A stretch of 64,000 nucleotides of DNA. Origin: Abelmoschus esculentus. Lineage: Eukaryota > Streptophyta > Magnoliopsida > Malvales > Malvaceae. A model generated the notes under the pieces. It was not told the origin of the DNA. It ran no database searches and worked only from the letters and a program-made list of their open reading frames with translations. Below are positions 1 through 11,949 of this stretch, piece after piece. The number at the start of each line of letters is the position of its first letter. The first letter of the stretch is position 1. The stretch spans positions 20,724,001 to 20,788,000 of the forward strand of contig JAUCBN010000011.1 of assembly GCA_035048815.1 (NCBI GenBank). Direction: 5' to 3'. The position numbers and the translations under genes are program-made.

Positions 1-119
1 ACCAATACCGAGAGAGTTTTCACCTTAGGGACAATTCTTCCCATAATGTTCTAAAGTTCTCTTAATGTTCTAATTGCACATATTCAGCATGCATCAAAAC
101 TCTTGGTCTTCCATGCTGT

Positions 120-520
120 CGGTCTCTCCTAAAACCTTTTGCGTCATAACGAATCTTGCAAAATAATGTCCCTTCTATATAGAACTCTTATTTCTGGATC
201 CGTAGCTAGGGTCTCTCCTATATGAAACCTTTACCCTGAAGTCTTGAGTTGTGTGCCTCTCCTATATGAAGCTTTAATCTCAGAGACGAAAACGAAAATG
301 AGGGTCCTTCCTATATAAAACTCCTACTTTAGTGTTGTCAATTTCTCCTATATGAAACCGTCGTTTCGTGGATGAACTTTTCCACTGGTAGCTCCTTCTG
401 TATAGAGTTTCGAATTTTTTTGTTTGGCGTGTGCAAGTTCTTTCTGTATAGAACTATTGCAAATTCTCTTTCTATGAGACACGAATCATGTTGGTACTCT
501 CTGTATCGAACCTTCATCTC
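120..520. repeat. Degenerate ~45-bp tandem repeat
   Basis: The motif CTCCTATATGAAACC and close variants (TTCTGTATAGAAC, TTCCTATATAAAAC) recur roughly every 37-51 bases, for example at 215, 259, 308, 345 and 395. The copies are too diverged to define a clean unit. The array leads directly into the better-preserved array at 531-860 and may share its origin. Confidence 0.5.
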
Positions 521-530
521 CAAGTCTTTC

Positions 531-860
531 GGGACTCACTTCAAACGACTGCAAATCTTCTTTCTGAATCAAGACTCACGCTAGAGTGACTGCCAATTTT
601 CTTTTTGAATCGGGACTCACGCCTTAATAGGATGTCAATCTTCTTTCTAAAAACATTTGGTCGGGACTCACGCCAAGTGACTGTCAATCTTCTTTCTGAA
701 TCGGGACTCACGCCTTCATAGGTTGCCAATCTTCTTTCTAAAAACATTTGGTCGGGACTCACGCCAAGTGGCTGCCAATCTTCTTTTTGAATCGGTACTC
801 ACGCCAGAGTGGCTGCCAAAAAAACTTTTTCTTCGGGACTCACGCCGGGAAAGCTGTCAA
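531..860. repeat. Minisatellite with alternating 40- and 51-bp units
   Basis: The phrase GGGACTCACGCC (with small changes) starts at 531, 571, 612, 663, 703, 754, 794 and 835. The gaps are 40, 41, 51, 40, 51, 40 and 41 bases. The longer units carry an extra AAAACATTTGG before the phrase. Each unit contains a second constant part, GCCAATCTTCTTTCTGAAT. It lies within the presumed internal region of the Tat-like element. No protein product is evident. Confidence 0.85.
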
Positions 861-1023
861 TCTTCTTTCTCTGAAATTGATTAGGTATTTGGATTTCCCT
901 AATGTCTCGATTTCTGTGACCTGCTAGTCTTAGCTCTCTATCTGCTTAGTTTTTATTTCTTTGTACTCTCGTTTAATTGTCGGGCTCAAATTCTCGTGCT
1001 CAACTTAGTTTCTTTTTATTCTC

Positions 1024-1050
1024 TTCTTTCTTTCTTTCTTTCTTTCTTTT
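1024..1050. repeat. (TTTC)n microsatellite
   Basis: About six perfect TTTC units inside a longer pyrimidine-rich stretch. No other feature is attached to it. Confidence 0.85.
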
Positions 1051-2160
1051 TGTCTTTTCTTTTTTTTTCTTTTACCTCAAGAGATGACTCGGTTCTATCC
1101 GTCTGGACATTATAATAGACTTATCAGAGGCGATGTTGAAAATTTGAAGGGTTGACCTCTCTGGTTCAATCTTTCTTATTTTCATTCTTTCTGTTGGAAG
1201 GTGGTATTCAAATGAGCGTTTGTGGAAGGCGCAAAGATGCACAAAATCCTTGTTGGGGTCATCTTTCTTGACCACTATCTGTCTTTTCCTGTAAGACAAT
1301 TGTTTATCAAAAAGAATGATGCATGAACATTTTCATTATGCATGTGTTCATGAAGTATACTGGGATGTATAGATGCAACCTATTTGTAACATATACAATG
1401 ATACATGAAGTTTCTATTAACCCTGTTTCAAAAATTTGGTACCCCGGTCCTCATTCTGTCTATCAGGTAAGCTTCATTAGCTAAACTTTGTCAGTAATCA
1501 TGACACCTCTGGTCAAATCAGATTCGAGCTTTATTTGCAATTCTTTATATTCTTTATATTCTCTTCCGGCTCAGTATAACGGTTGATCGGGCGTCTTTGT
1601 GTCCTGACTTCTTTTTTGTACTCGTCGGGGTACAATAGAGGCTGACTCTCAGTTTTCAATTCTTGGAAAAATGAACTTATTTGCATGTATTTCAATATGC
1701 AAGAAAAAACTTTGAAAAATGTATGAAATTTGGAAGTTCATTGCAAAAAAATATTTAAAACATATTTGCCTTCCTGAATGTCAAATGCAATGACATATTT
1801 GCCACAATCTTGCAAAGAAAAACTCTAATGAAGAGTATATTTAAAAGATCCTCGACAATTACGGGGATATAGGTAAATGCCTAGTCTCTTCTGACTATCG
1901 AGCTTTCAAAAGGAACAATTCTCTTCCTAAAGGCTACCCCTTTTTGGTGACACTCATTATCTCTCTTTCTCATCCTACCCCATCCTTTCCTTATTTAGGT
2001 GTCGATCAGGCACTTCAAAGTTCGACGTTCCTTGAAGCAAGGTTAACCTTTGGGCGAAAGTGTGATCTGAAGACAATTTTATTTAGTTTGGACATCCCTG
2101 AATGATCAGAATGGTCTTTGAAATCTTGAAAGACTTGGGTCCACGATTAGCGTAAAGATG

Positions 2161-2670
2161 CTTCTGTATTTGTGATCTATCTTTTTAAGTCGCTCTAGAC
2201 TACCTATTTTAGGTTTTCACCCTAGAGTTCATTCTCTCTTCCGAAATTGGTAATCTTCAGGCCGACTTGTCTCAGATGAGCTTCGATGTTTACTTTTATG
2301 CAAATTTGTGAGATCTTGAGGTGTTCAAAATAAAGATTTATTTGTTTATCTTCGCCTCGTTTCTTCTGGTTGAATTTCTGCTTCTGAATTGTTTGATTTG
2401 AATATGAAGTGTATACAGTAAATGTATCTATATTTGTGATATGTACTCTATTTTTGAGTTGCTCTAGACTACCTATTTTAGGTTTCCACCCTAGAGTTCA
2501 TTCTTTTTTTTTCAAAATTGGTAATCTTCATGTCGACTTGTCTTGGATGAGATTCAATGTTCACATCTGTATAAATCTATGAGATCTTAAGGTACATAGA
2601 ATAAGGATTCTTTGCTTATCCTTGTCTCATTTCTTCTGATTGTGTTTCCTTTCTAGATCATCTGATTTGA
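2161..2670. repeat. Tandem duplication, period 269 bp
   Basis: The block around CTCTAGACTACC at 2193 is repeated at 2462, followed in both copies by the same order of landmarks: CACCCTAGAGTTCATTC, then TTGGTAATCTTCA, then GTCGACTTGTCT or its variant, then GAGATCTT and a TTATC..TCGTTTCTTCTG tail. The copies differ by scattered substitutions. It is probably a local duplication inside the decayed retroelement; no coding frame is shared. Confidence 0.8.
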
Positions 2671-5529
2671 AAATGCAGCTCATAAAACGTTGTTTCTCTT
2701 TTTCTTTTTCCTTTGCTCTTTCAAAATTTATAGGCACCAAATTGGAGTGCTTTTCTGTTATCCTCTGTTTAGATTTGATCACCTTTTTGCAACTTTTCAG
2801 TATTCCTTGGATTTGGTCATCTTTCTGGTAATTTTTTGATGTTGCAATCTGTAAAAATCCTCATTCACTTGATTTGGGCTCGCTTCAGATTGCTTTCTTC
2901 CTATATCCTTCTGATTTCAGTATCTAATTTATTTGATCCTACCTCGTCCTTCAGGTGAGGTAAAAATGTCATTCGTCATCCCATTTGGGGAAATCCTGAG
3001 GTCTTCAGGGGGTAAAAGTTTAAGGTCGACTCTCGATTCAAGGATCTTGATCAACAAGTGCTTGAGAAGGACATTTTCCTAAAAATGGGAGTTGCCCATT
3101 GTCTATTTGCTCATATTGTTCCTCTATTGGCCTTAGTAGATTAGTGAAGATACTCATTTGTCTTATCTTTGCAACAATCAGTTTCTTATGAATATACAAA
3201 ATCTTATAGTCGGTATTTGAGTTCGAAGCAGAGATGCTATCGCACTTGAAATTTCAAGGACCAAGTATTTAATGATATGAACATGCTTAAAAATATATGT
3301 TATATGTATATGGGAAAATAAGAGTTTTCGCTTAAAATGAATGAGATATTTAAAGAATTAAAGAATGTAAAAAAGAGTGAAAACAAATATACATGAAATT
3401 TTCGGTTTAATGTTCAACTGAGAAGTTAGAACCTTCTTAGACCCATCTTTGTCATTAGTCTTCGAAACTTGGAGTACTAGATTTGATCAAACTTTGAACC
3501 ATGTTCTTTAGGGCTCTATATTTCTCTATCGCATGGCCCATACCTCCTAAATGGTGGTCACCTACCCCATTAACATTATAGTCTGCTGGATGTGGAAACT
3601 CTTTCTTTATAGGCCGAATGTACCTTTGAAGGTGGTCGCCAAGACGACCGTGAGATTGATTAGTTGGGTGAGTGCCCCTTTCTTGAACATGATCTACCTC
3701 CTTGTCTCGAGGGGCTTGCTGTGGGGGTTCTGAATTTTCCCTCTTTTAATTACATTCTCAATGCTTTCTTCAGTCATGTATTAGAAATTGGTAGTATGAT
3801 GACTTACCGAATGATTATGACTATAAGATGCGAATGCTGATGCAAATGATGCAAAATGTATGCAGATGAAGGTATTGATCCCTACTGGTAATCACCCTAT
3901 CTGGATTACTTTCACAAGAAATAGAGGGTCCTTTACAACATTGGGGGAACTAGTCATATACATAAGTACTAGCCCTAATTCTGATTTCCTATGGCTCTAA
4001 ATTGCTTACTTGACTAAGGAACCTCTATTACATCACGAGCTTCGGGCTTCTCGGTTGATCCTATTATTTCTGATTACCCCTTTAAACTTCGGTCTTCGAG
4101 ATTGTCTAACAATGGCCTTGGTCAAATATTACCTAAGTGACCTTACCATGTTGGTGTTGCTAACAGTGGTTTCTTCTGTTGATGCTTCTTCCAAAGCTGG
4201 ATTGCTTTCAGCAATCCTAAATAGTGACCTCAATCCTCATGGAGCGTGTTGGTAAGGTACTAACCCTTTTGTTCTTCTTCTTGATGTCTTATAAAAAACA
4301 CTCCTTCGTTGACGCACTTGAAAATTCGGTCAATCACCTTTTCTGATCGACGATCTGTATCTGACTCTGACTTGTTCTTTGGATGGTAAAATAGTACCAA
4401 TTCGGTAAACCCTTATGTTGTTAGGCTCTTGGGGGGTTTCTGTTACGTCTTTGCATCTGTTTGGTATTCTCGACTGTTATCTCCTCATTTACCCGAGTAA
4501 GATGAAACATTATTACCTACTCTCGGTGTATGATACCTGATTCTGACTCAATCTTCGAATAGTTAGATGAAATCGGTTATGTGTCTCTGATAACCCATTT
4601 ATCAAACTTTGGTTTTCTATTACATCTTTCATGTTCGTTTAGAATCCCGGACTGACATTCTGATGTAAACCCGAATAAATGCATGGTCATTATCTGGTCG
4701 CTTGGTAGACTACTGTCTGGGGATCTTTGGTTATCCTCTAACTGGTGTTTGATAAAAAGGTTTGATGGATGGTGACCTTGCCAAACCTTATCTCTTATTC
4801 AGTGTCTCTGATCGGTTTCTAACACTGAGGTTGAGGTTTCCAGATACCTATCTTCCATGGTGAAAGTTTCCTTTGTAGGATGAACCACTCGAATCAATAC
4901 CCCCAATGCAATACAAGATGTGATGATGCATGCAAAAAGGGAAAAAATATGATGAAAGCAGGTTAGTATCGGGTAAAATAATAAACGCAAAATAAATTTC
5001 AGAAAATTAAATTGCATAAAATTAAATAGAGAAGAGTAGTCCTAGATATCTCATCTAGTTCACCTAGGGTATTTGCATGGCTCTAATGAGTAGGTAGTCT
5101 AGTTCTCTATATGCAGTCTTGGTGCTAAAGGGGAACCTGAATGTCCGAGCTGTCTTCTACTAAGAGTAGAAAGGCCCCCGATCATCACCCATTATAGACT
5201 CATTTTGACCGGGTTCAATTCCAGGGGACCCGTTCGCTTATTCCCATACGAAGGAACAATATCCTCACGAAAGCATAAGGTAATAGAGCCCCAAAAGTAT
5301 TTTGACTAGGGCCCATACGGGAGAACGATATATCCACGAAAGCACTAGCCTTTTCCCCCACTTAAAATGATGGGTTTAGATGTCAATTTTAAATGCAAAA
5401 AAATAAAATCGCAAATTCAATTGAATATTAATTTGATCGTCACTTTAGCCCAAAATCTTTAATATTAGTAAAGCGATAATCATTTTAAAAGCTCGACTCT
5501 CTTTTTGTTTTTAGAAAAAACAAATTTTC

Positions 5530-5547
5530 TCTCCAACGGAGCCGCTA
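5530..5547 (-). other. Primer-binding site, tRNA-Arg type (degraded)
   Basis: The plus-strand text TCTCCAACGGAGCCGCTA differs at four positions from the 18-base site at 31157-31174, which reads TCCCCAGCGGAGTCGCCA, the usual 3' end of a plant tRNA-Arg. It lies two bases from the LTR end at 5550, the same spacing as in the second element. Confidence 0.7.
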
Positions 5548-5549
5548 TC

Positions 5550-6604
5550 TGTAACGATCTGAAAAATCCACGATTAAGTGTATCGTCGCTAAAATTCTTT
5601 TTCGTTGTTGGAAAATATTTTTAGTGTGTCGTTTAGAAATTAATGTCTTCCACATGGGGTTTTCGATTTAAAAATAATTTTGTAAAATTAGAATTCGCCA
5701 CCGGCCGTTTTGGTAGACCAGACACCATAAAACCAGAGATTTTAAAAGTTTAGGGTTTGGGAGTCAGTTACGAATAGGGAAGGATTAGCACCCCCACACC
5801 GCCCAAAATTGGTACTTTATTAATTATCGCTTCATTAATATTAAATTTTCCGGGCTAATTAGACGATCAAATTAATTTTTAATTACATGTGTGCATTTAT
5901 TTTAAAGCACCTAAACCCGAAGATAAGCGTCCGAACCACTACCACCATATTGGTACTGACCTCGCTTACGACCGAATTTAGGGGCCGCATTAACAAAATT
6001 AAATATTCATTCATGCAACTTAAGCAAATAAATTAAATACATCACATAAAAAATAAATACATAAAACATAAATATTAATCTAACAAATTAAATACTAATC
6101 TAAAATATAAATTAAAACATACATAAATATTAATCTAAAACATAAACATAAATTAATAAACAATTATTTTCATTAAAATATTCAAAATATAAAGATAAAA
6201 AGAAATAGAAATTATACCTAAAAATACAAACGGCTAACCCCGATGAACTCTCCACCGAGATCTACCACTATCCCTTCAAAAATTTTTAATTAGATCGAAT
6301 CTTAAAAATAAAACCCGATCGAACGGGTAAGACCGAGGGTTTTCCCCCCGGTCCTTGGCCACCACCCGAAAGCATTGCTCTCTTATTTGGGTGGCCTTTC
6401 ACCGGCTCCCATGGTTTGAAAGGTAGCCCCCATGCCTTGTATTTATAGGCAAATGGGGGGACAAGGGGTGACGTGGACCATCCTTGTCCATGGAATTTTA
6501 TTTATTTATTTATTTTTGCTTTTTTTCCTTTTTTTATACTAATAATAATATTATTAAAATAACACTAAAATACAAAAACTTTGATAAAAAAATTAGTGAT
6601 TACA
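5550..6604 (-). mobile_element. 5' LTR of the Tat/Ogre-like element
   Basis: On the minus strand it starts TGTAATCACT (6604 downward) and ends AGATCGTTACA (5550), giving proper TG..CA ends and 1,055 bp. The terminal TGTAATCACT matches, with one change, the outer end of the LTR at 33820. A TATA box (CCTATAAATA) occurs at 6449-6440 on the minus strand, with a relatively GC-rich stretch downstream, so this is the likely promoter of the element. Its inner ~460 bp is shared with the LTR at 31177. The second LTR and the target duplication lie outside the window. Confidence 0.75.
6440..6449 (-). promoter_or_regulatory. TATA box in Tat-like LTR
   Basis: CCTATAAATA on the minus strand, inside the LTR and upstream of the primer site. 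It would start transcription around 6410 toward lower coordinates. Confidence 0.55.
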
Positions 6605-6693
6605 AGTATATATCTATACAAATCGAAAGAAAGTGATTGAGAGCAGTTGCAGAAGAGAAATATACGACTGTGGGGACTGATGAGTTTCCTTTG

Positions 6694-7592
6694 AGTGGGT
6701 GTGAGAATGGTAACATTATGGCTAGAGGTGGCCGAAGATAGTTACGGGTAATAAGCTTTAGAGAGACAAAATAAAAGAGAAAAATAAAACGATTTTATTC
6801 AAAGAACTGATTATCAAAAGAATTATAATTTTTGGGTATTTATAACCCATTCAGCAATGAACCAGCATACTAATCCATCAGACTAAAAATCTAACAAACT
6901 ACTAACTAATTAACAACTAATCACATTTTATTATATTTTAATATTCATCTTACTTTCTTTTTTTCTAATCAACATTTTAAAAAATAAACTTTCTAGTTTC
7001 ATCCAATGTTGCAAAGAGATTGCTTGTCAAGTTGTTGAGAAACATGAAGTGAATATAATTTATCTGGTTAATTAACGAAATCTCCATCAAATTATTATAT
7101 TTTAACTCATGACATAGCCTAACGTTAGCAAAGAAGAAACATGATGGTAATTGCATAGCTTGTGTGTATAATCTTGCATCCCAAAAGACGTAACTACAAT
7201 TTGGCATTCTCACAAATGGCATAATCAGGTTCACCAGGGACATTTTCATGGTTGATCGTACCAAAGATAGATAAAAAACTGGTAAAATCACCAAACACTT
7301 TACAACCGAAAGAGAAAAGAGAGTTCATCTGTTTTTTAGATATGCTCTGATACCGTGTGAAAATAGTGATATTAGGGCTGAAAATGGTGGTCGGAGATAG
7401 TTATAGAGAGCCAAAATGAAAGAGAAAAATAAAATTATTTTATTCAAAGAACTGATGATCAAAAGAATAACAATTTTGGGGTATTTATAACCCATTCAAC
7501 AATGACCCAACATATTAATTCATCAGACTAACAACCTAACAAACTACTAACCAATTAATAACTAATCACATTTTATTATATTCTAATAGTGG
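6694..7592 (-). mobile_element. Short non-autonomous LTR element (TRIM-like or deleted copia)
   Basis: Two direct repeats, 6700-6942 and 7356-7587, share the same order of landmarks (TTTTATTCAAAGAACTGAT, GGTATTTATAACCCATTCA, CTAATCACATTTTATTATA) and act as LTRs. Between them are a primer site complementary to initiator tRNA-Met (GCTCTGATACC on the plus strand, 7344-7354) and a polypurine tract on the minus strand at about 6946-6969 beside the left LTR. Both place the element on the minus strand. AGTGG at 6694-6698 and 7588-7592 is the target duplication; the LTR tips are slightly eroded. The internal part is only about 410 bp and has no intact ORF. A weak resemblance to the end of a copia RNase H region is possible but not secure. 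Confidence 0.75.
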
Positions 7593-7599
7593 AACATAG

Positions 7600-8189
7600 T
7601 GAAAATGAATTAGTAGGATAGGATGCAGCAGTTACACTCTTAAATGAAATGAAACAGATAATGAGTTATTTAAGTTTAATTTAATTAAAATTTTGTTAAT
7701 CTTTTATTTGATTATATTCGATTTAAGTTTGAATTCAACTTAAATTCTTAACGAGCCAAATTGAGCTATTCAATACCTAACTCAAAAAGCTTGTGAACTA
7801 CTCATATACTAAATTTTTTATTTAAAATCTAAATTCTTAGACCTAAAATACTAAACATAAGTCTTAAACCCTAAAATCTAGATCTTAAATCTAACAAGTT
7901 AAACCTCTAAACTTTAAACTAACATCATAAACCCTAAATTTAACAAGCTTCTATAAACGTTTAACACAACTTGTGTATTAAATTTTTTCCCTACTTGAGT
8001 CTTAATCAAAGTTTAGTTAACACTATACTCGATTAAACTTGACTGAAACTCAAACTGAATTTGAGTTTTTAATGAACCGAGTCGAGTTCAAATTATTCAG
8101 GCTCGTTAAAAACTACTCAAGCTTGAACTTGACTCAAATTCTTAACGAGGTAAGTCGAGCTCAACACTACTTGAACTCAATTTAACTTG
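7600..8189. repeat. Dispersed repeat with telomere-like middle
   Basis: Motifs such as TTCTTAACGAG, GAACTTGACTCAA and AACCGAGTCGAGTTCAA occur on both sides of an AT-rich middle (about 7800-7935). That middle contains several AAACCCTAAA-like words, so the whole may be an old inverted-repeat element. The arms are too diverged to fix boundaries. No gene is seen. Confidence 0.4.
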
Positions 8190-9296
8190 TAGGACTGTAA
8201 ACGAACCAAATATTTAGTGAATCGTTTGATGAGATGTTCGTTTATTTATTAAATGAATGAATGAACATGAACACGATTTTTTGTTTGTTCAATTAAATGA
8301 ATAAACATGAACAAAGGACTTGTTCGTTCATTTATGTTAGTGAGTGTTCGATAATCCGTTCATTTATGTTTGTGAGTGTTTGATAATCCATTCATTTATA
8401 TTTATTTAAATTTATTCACATATGTCTAGGATGTTCATGTAAGCATTAAACGAGCATAAACGTAGCGGAAAAGGATCGAAATAAATACCTCCAGCCATTG
8501 TCAAAACCTTATGCCAAATGAGATGTGGTTGTACCACCGTCGAGCTCCTAGGAACACCTTGGTAATACCTCGAACCACTGTAAAAATAAAGAACTCGGCC
8601 ACAAAAATAATTAGAACCGCCAAGATCTTCTAAGCACTCGAGAGATCTCACTAGATGGAATATGTGAATCTTGATTCTTGGTGCTTAAGGACCTTGTGCC
8701 AATGGGTCTTTATAGGAGTGTTTTACCATCAAAATCACTCCAATTGGATAAAATTGCCCCTCAATTACACGGCACTATCCCTTAACCGTCCACTCATCCA
8801 CACGCCTCCTCAACCATGTATTGGATCGTGGATTTGTGGGAATTGTGGAAATGTGAGAAACTCAAATAATGGAACCGAATCAGTTTCTACAGTTCATTGT
8901 TTGATTAAGTTAAACTAACTGACCTAGCCATAATAAAATTAGTTAATGTATTAGATAATTTTAGGTTTCGAATAATGATTAAGAGTTTTTCAAAATTCAA
9001 TTATCAGTTAATTCAGTTTAAAATTGATTAATCAATTGAATTAATCGAACTAACCCAAAATATTAAGTATTTAACACATTATATATGTTTGTTTGATTTT
9101 GTTTATCAATTTAACGAACGGATATGAACGAATACAAATAAGCTACATTCTTCAATGAACGAACATAAAAAAAATTATATTTGTTTATGTTCGTGTCTAT
9201 TCATTTATTCGGTTAAAATTAAACGAACGAGTATGAATATATCCTCGTTTATATTCGTTCGATTCATTTAAGATATTTCGGTTCATTTATACCCCT
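8190..9296. mobile_element. Non-autonomous inverted-terminal-repeat element, ~1.1 kb
   Basis: The left end reads TAGGACTGTAAACGAACC and the right end, reverse-complemented, TTAGGGGTATAAATGAACC. Both are followed inward by repeated GAACGAA/GAATGAACATGAAC words in opposite orientation. Such arms of alternating GAACGAAC words are common in plant non-autonomous DNA elements. The middle (about 8420-8930) is different, more complex sequence that may be a later insertion. It has short ORFs but nothing recognisable. No clear target duplication was found. Confidence 0.5.
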
Positions 9297-9647
9297 AACA
9301 ACATCTATTCACTTTTTCTTTGTTTTAGGGTTTACCTATTGAAACTTCATAGGTCATAATAAAATTATAATAAAAATATCTTTTTTAGTGTCCTATCCCT
9401 ACCTAATGCTAAAAAGGTAAATGTAAATTTTAAACTCAAATTTTAAATTTTAAATTATAAATCGTAAAAATACATTTTAATCCTAATCTCTAAATTTTAA
9501 TTCTAAACCATAAATTTAATTTTATTGTATGAAGTATAGAAAGAAATACCAAAAAAAAACATGGACTTTTATTCCTTCATTCGTAGTGGGTTTGAACCGA
9601 TTAGGTAGTAGAAGTGCCTATATATTACCTAAAAAGAAAATATATAT
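9297..9647. other. AT-rich intergenic DNA
   Basis: No gene or clear repeat is seen. It contains scattered TAAACCCTAA-like and TTAAATTTTAAA words. Confidence 0.5.
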
Positions 9648-9790
9648 ATATCATGGATTATTTTTACTACGTTATCTATAAGATCAATCAATCAAAATTA
9701 TCTATTTTTATATTTTTTTATTTTATTTTTTGTCAAATGAATCTCCACGTAAAAATTATTTAATATTTAAAATTTTTATTATCAATCATA
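9648..9790. mobile_element. Truncated MITE (family of 10185, 15769 and 28700)
   Basis: It shares the order ..ACGTTATCTATAAGATCAATCAATCAAAA.. then ..TTTTGTCAAATGAATCTCCACG.. with the left half of the MITE at 15769-16017. The other arm is missing. Confidence 0.45.
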
Positions 9791-10184
9791 TTCATCTCAA
9801 AATCAAGGAAATGATTACACCATGTTCTCAAATTTCTGTTGTCTTTCTTTCCTCGCCTCTGTTCAGATTGGTTTGGGTCGCTTAAATGTTTTTGAAGGTC
9901 TAATGAACAGTTTTAAATATTATGAGGACTTAATGTGATGTTGTAAAACAAGTGAGGTTTTAATTAAAGTTTTCAAAAAAATTTGGGAACTTAACAAAAA
10001 TTTTAATAATTTGAGAAACTTGATTAAAAATATTCAAAAAAGTAAGGTTTAATGAGAATTTCTAATGAATTTAAGGGGTCTTAATTAAAATTTTTAAAAT
10101 ATTTGAGGGTGTAAAAATTAATTTTCCCAAACTTTGGAGTGGCAAGACTCCCTAGACTCTATTAGTGATGCATCTCTGATAATG

Positions 10185-10439
10185 GAGAAATTATTTCATG
10201 GTTAAATCTCACAACGTCATTTATTGATTCACTAAAAATCATTTATTTTATCATTTTTTTCATGGTATATTTTTTCGATGAATATTTATTCATATTTATT
10301 AATAATTTATTTTAAAAATAATTTTTTAAAGTAAAGATTCACTTCAAAAAAAGTATGTTATAAAAAACAATAAGATAATTAATTTTTAGTGATCGATCTC
10401 ATAAACACGTGATAAGACTTACCCATAATATAATTTCTC
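10185..10439. mobile_element. MITE, ~255 bp, GAGAAATTAT termini
   Basis: The left end GAGAAATTATTTCATGG and the right end, reverse-complemented GAGAAATTATATTATGGG, are inverted repeats. They continue inward through ..CTCACAACGTCATTTATTGATTCAC against ..CTTATCACGTGTTTATGAGATCGATCAC. It belongs with the elements at 15769-16017 and 28700-28812. No convincing target duplication was seen here. The GAGAAATTAT terminus also resembles that of the Mutator-type MITEs at 28985 and 60184. Confidence 0.7.
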
Positions 10440-10648
10440 AATAATATTGTCCGAAGATTTTCAAGACTCTAAACATAAAATATCTTTAAAGAACAAAAGT
10501 TCAAAATAATCAATGAGTTATTTTCCAAAATTTAAATAAATTGAATTATCCTCTTAAATTCAGTTGAATTTATAATTTCGATATTCTATGACTTATTGAT
10601 GTTATGATTCAATCTAATTTAATCGGTCAAATGTCATCGTAAGGTGAA

Positions 10649-11949
10649 TGATGAGTGTCTAAAAGCACCATTTTTATTACCTTTTTACTCATATTATTGT
10701 TAGAATTAAGCATATTATTAGTTTTATTATTTATTCATGTATTTTCACATAATTTCCTTAATTGTTATATTTAATTCATATTTTGTTTAAATTCGTAGAA
10801 AGAGATATTGCGATTGTGTGTTTTCATGTTTGTAGGATTTAATTTCTTAGAGATAGGATGTCAATTTGGAAGGAATCTCAAGTAAATCAAGTTGACTTCA
10901 AAAGACAAGGAAAGATTCTAGAAGATTGGATCTAATATGGCAAGTGAAGATTTAAATTGAGTCTGAATTTTTTTTAAAGAGATAATTATCTCTTTAATAT
11001 ATGTTTCTGTTTCTCATCACAAGACTTGACCTAACATTCTCCTATAAAAAGAGAGTATGGCGTCAACTACAAGAGGAGTAGAATCGGAGAGTCAAAGAAG
11101 ATAGTTGAATTAGAGAGTATAATTGAAAATATTATTTGTATATCTTTAGAACCCAATCATAAATTGATGTAATTGGTTTGGATTATTTTATTTTGTGGTT
11201 GTGAGAAACTATTTGATTTTTGTTTAAGTAATTGAGTTTGTTCTTAATCAAGGTTTGCTTATTCTTGGCATTTTATTTGGTTTGCGAGAGAATTGAGAAA
11301 TGACCTCGTAAAATATTCATTTATCTAAATTCGAGAGAATTAAATTCATGAAACGAATAAGCATGGTTCAAACCAAGTGCGTGAGAATTAATCCGATTTA
11401 GGGATAAGTTGAAAATTTCAACGGCTAACATGAGCGCAAGATTGGTTGTTGTACGCCTTTGATTAATACAGAGATGTATCATCAAAGATTGTACAATTAA
11501 CGGAGTTTCTCGTTAGGGATAACGAAGATATTGAAGAATATTTCGTCAAACTTTGTGGATAGTCGTCCAAATTTCCCGAGTAATTCCTTTATCGCAATTG
11601 CCCAAGCATTCGAAGAATTGACTAGACAATCTAACTGAGCCCAATTGTCGGAACGAATTGAGCGGTGCGAGCATTCATTTACAAAGAAGAATTCAATTCG
11701 GACATCACTCCACAACTCAGGATAACACAACCTCTTCTCTCACCTATTCGATTTGATCTATCTTTTATTACTTATTTATTTTACTTTTATTATTCTTTCA
11801 TATTCCTATTATCAACTTGATTTTTTATTTACGGTTTGATAACTTAAGCAAAGTGACTCAAACCAATCCCTCTGAAGATGATATCTAATCTATATTATTA
11901 GTTGCAACGTACCCTTGCACCGTTTGTGTTGCACTAAAATTACGCAACA
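10649..11949 (+). mobile_element. Probable solo LTR, Tat/Athila-type gypsy
   Basis: It begins TGATGAGTGTCTAAAAGCACC and ends ..ATTACGCAACA. The start matches the LTR at 63726-62355 (TGATGAGTGCCTAAAAGGC), which is proved by an adjacent polypurine tract. Another related copy lies at 37242-38560, with shared internal phrases such as GAGAGAATTAAATTCA and AATTTCAACGG. No internal region or second LTR is nearby, so it is probably solo, but the flanking five bases do not match. Short ORFs inside are not taken as genes. Confidence 0.6.

Larger units (their letters stand above)
1..6604 (-). mobile_element. Tat/Ogre-like LTR retrotransposon, decayed, runs off left edge
   Basis: A minus-strand LTR retrotransposon is recognised by its 5' LTR (5550-6604) followed by a primer-binding site at 5530-5547. 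Downstream, at 4858, is an ATG in the same place as the gag-like ORF of the related element at 30027-33820; here that frame stops after about 19 codons. The block 4850-6005 aligns along its length with 30480-31635. No long ORF survives between 1 and 4800, so assigning that stretch to the element's internal region is inference from position; it holds only tandem repeats and decayed sequence. The 3' LTR is not in the window. Ogre/Tat elements are known for long untranslated regions and tRNA-Arg priming, which fits. Confidence 0.55.

Noticed and set aside
531..860. Regular repeats with spacers, CRISPR-like at first sight
   Set aside because: The 'spacers' are themselves repeats of each other, the genome is plant, and no cas gene is present. 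It is a minisatellite.
6977..7294. 105-codon minus-strand ORF as a gene
   Set aside because: It lies between the LTRs of a 0.9-kb element and has no recognisable domain in its own frame; at most it is remnant of retroelement sequence.
10176..10448. Nine-base target duplication around the MITE at 10185
   Set aside because: CTGATAATG and AATAATATT do not match well enough to claim.
11497..11730. 77-codon minus-strand ORF
   Set aside because: Within the probable solo LTR 10649-11949; no domain.
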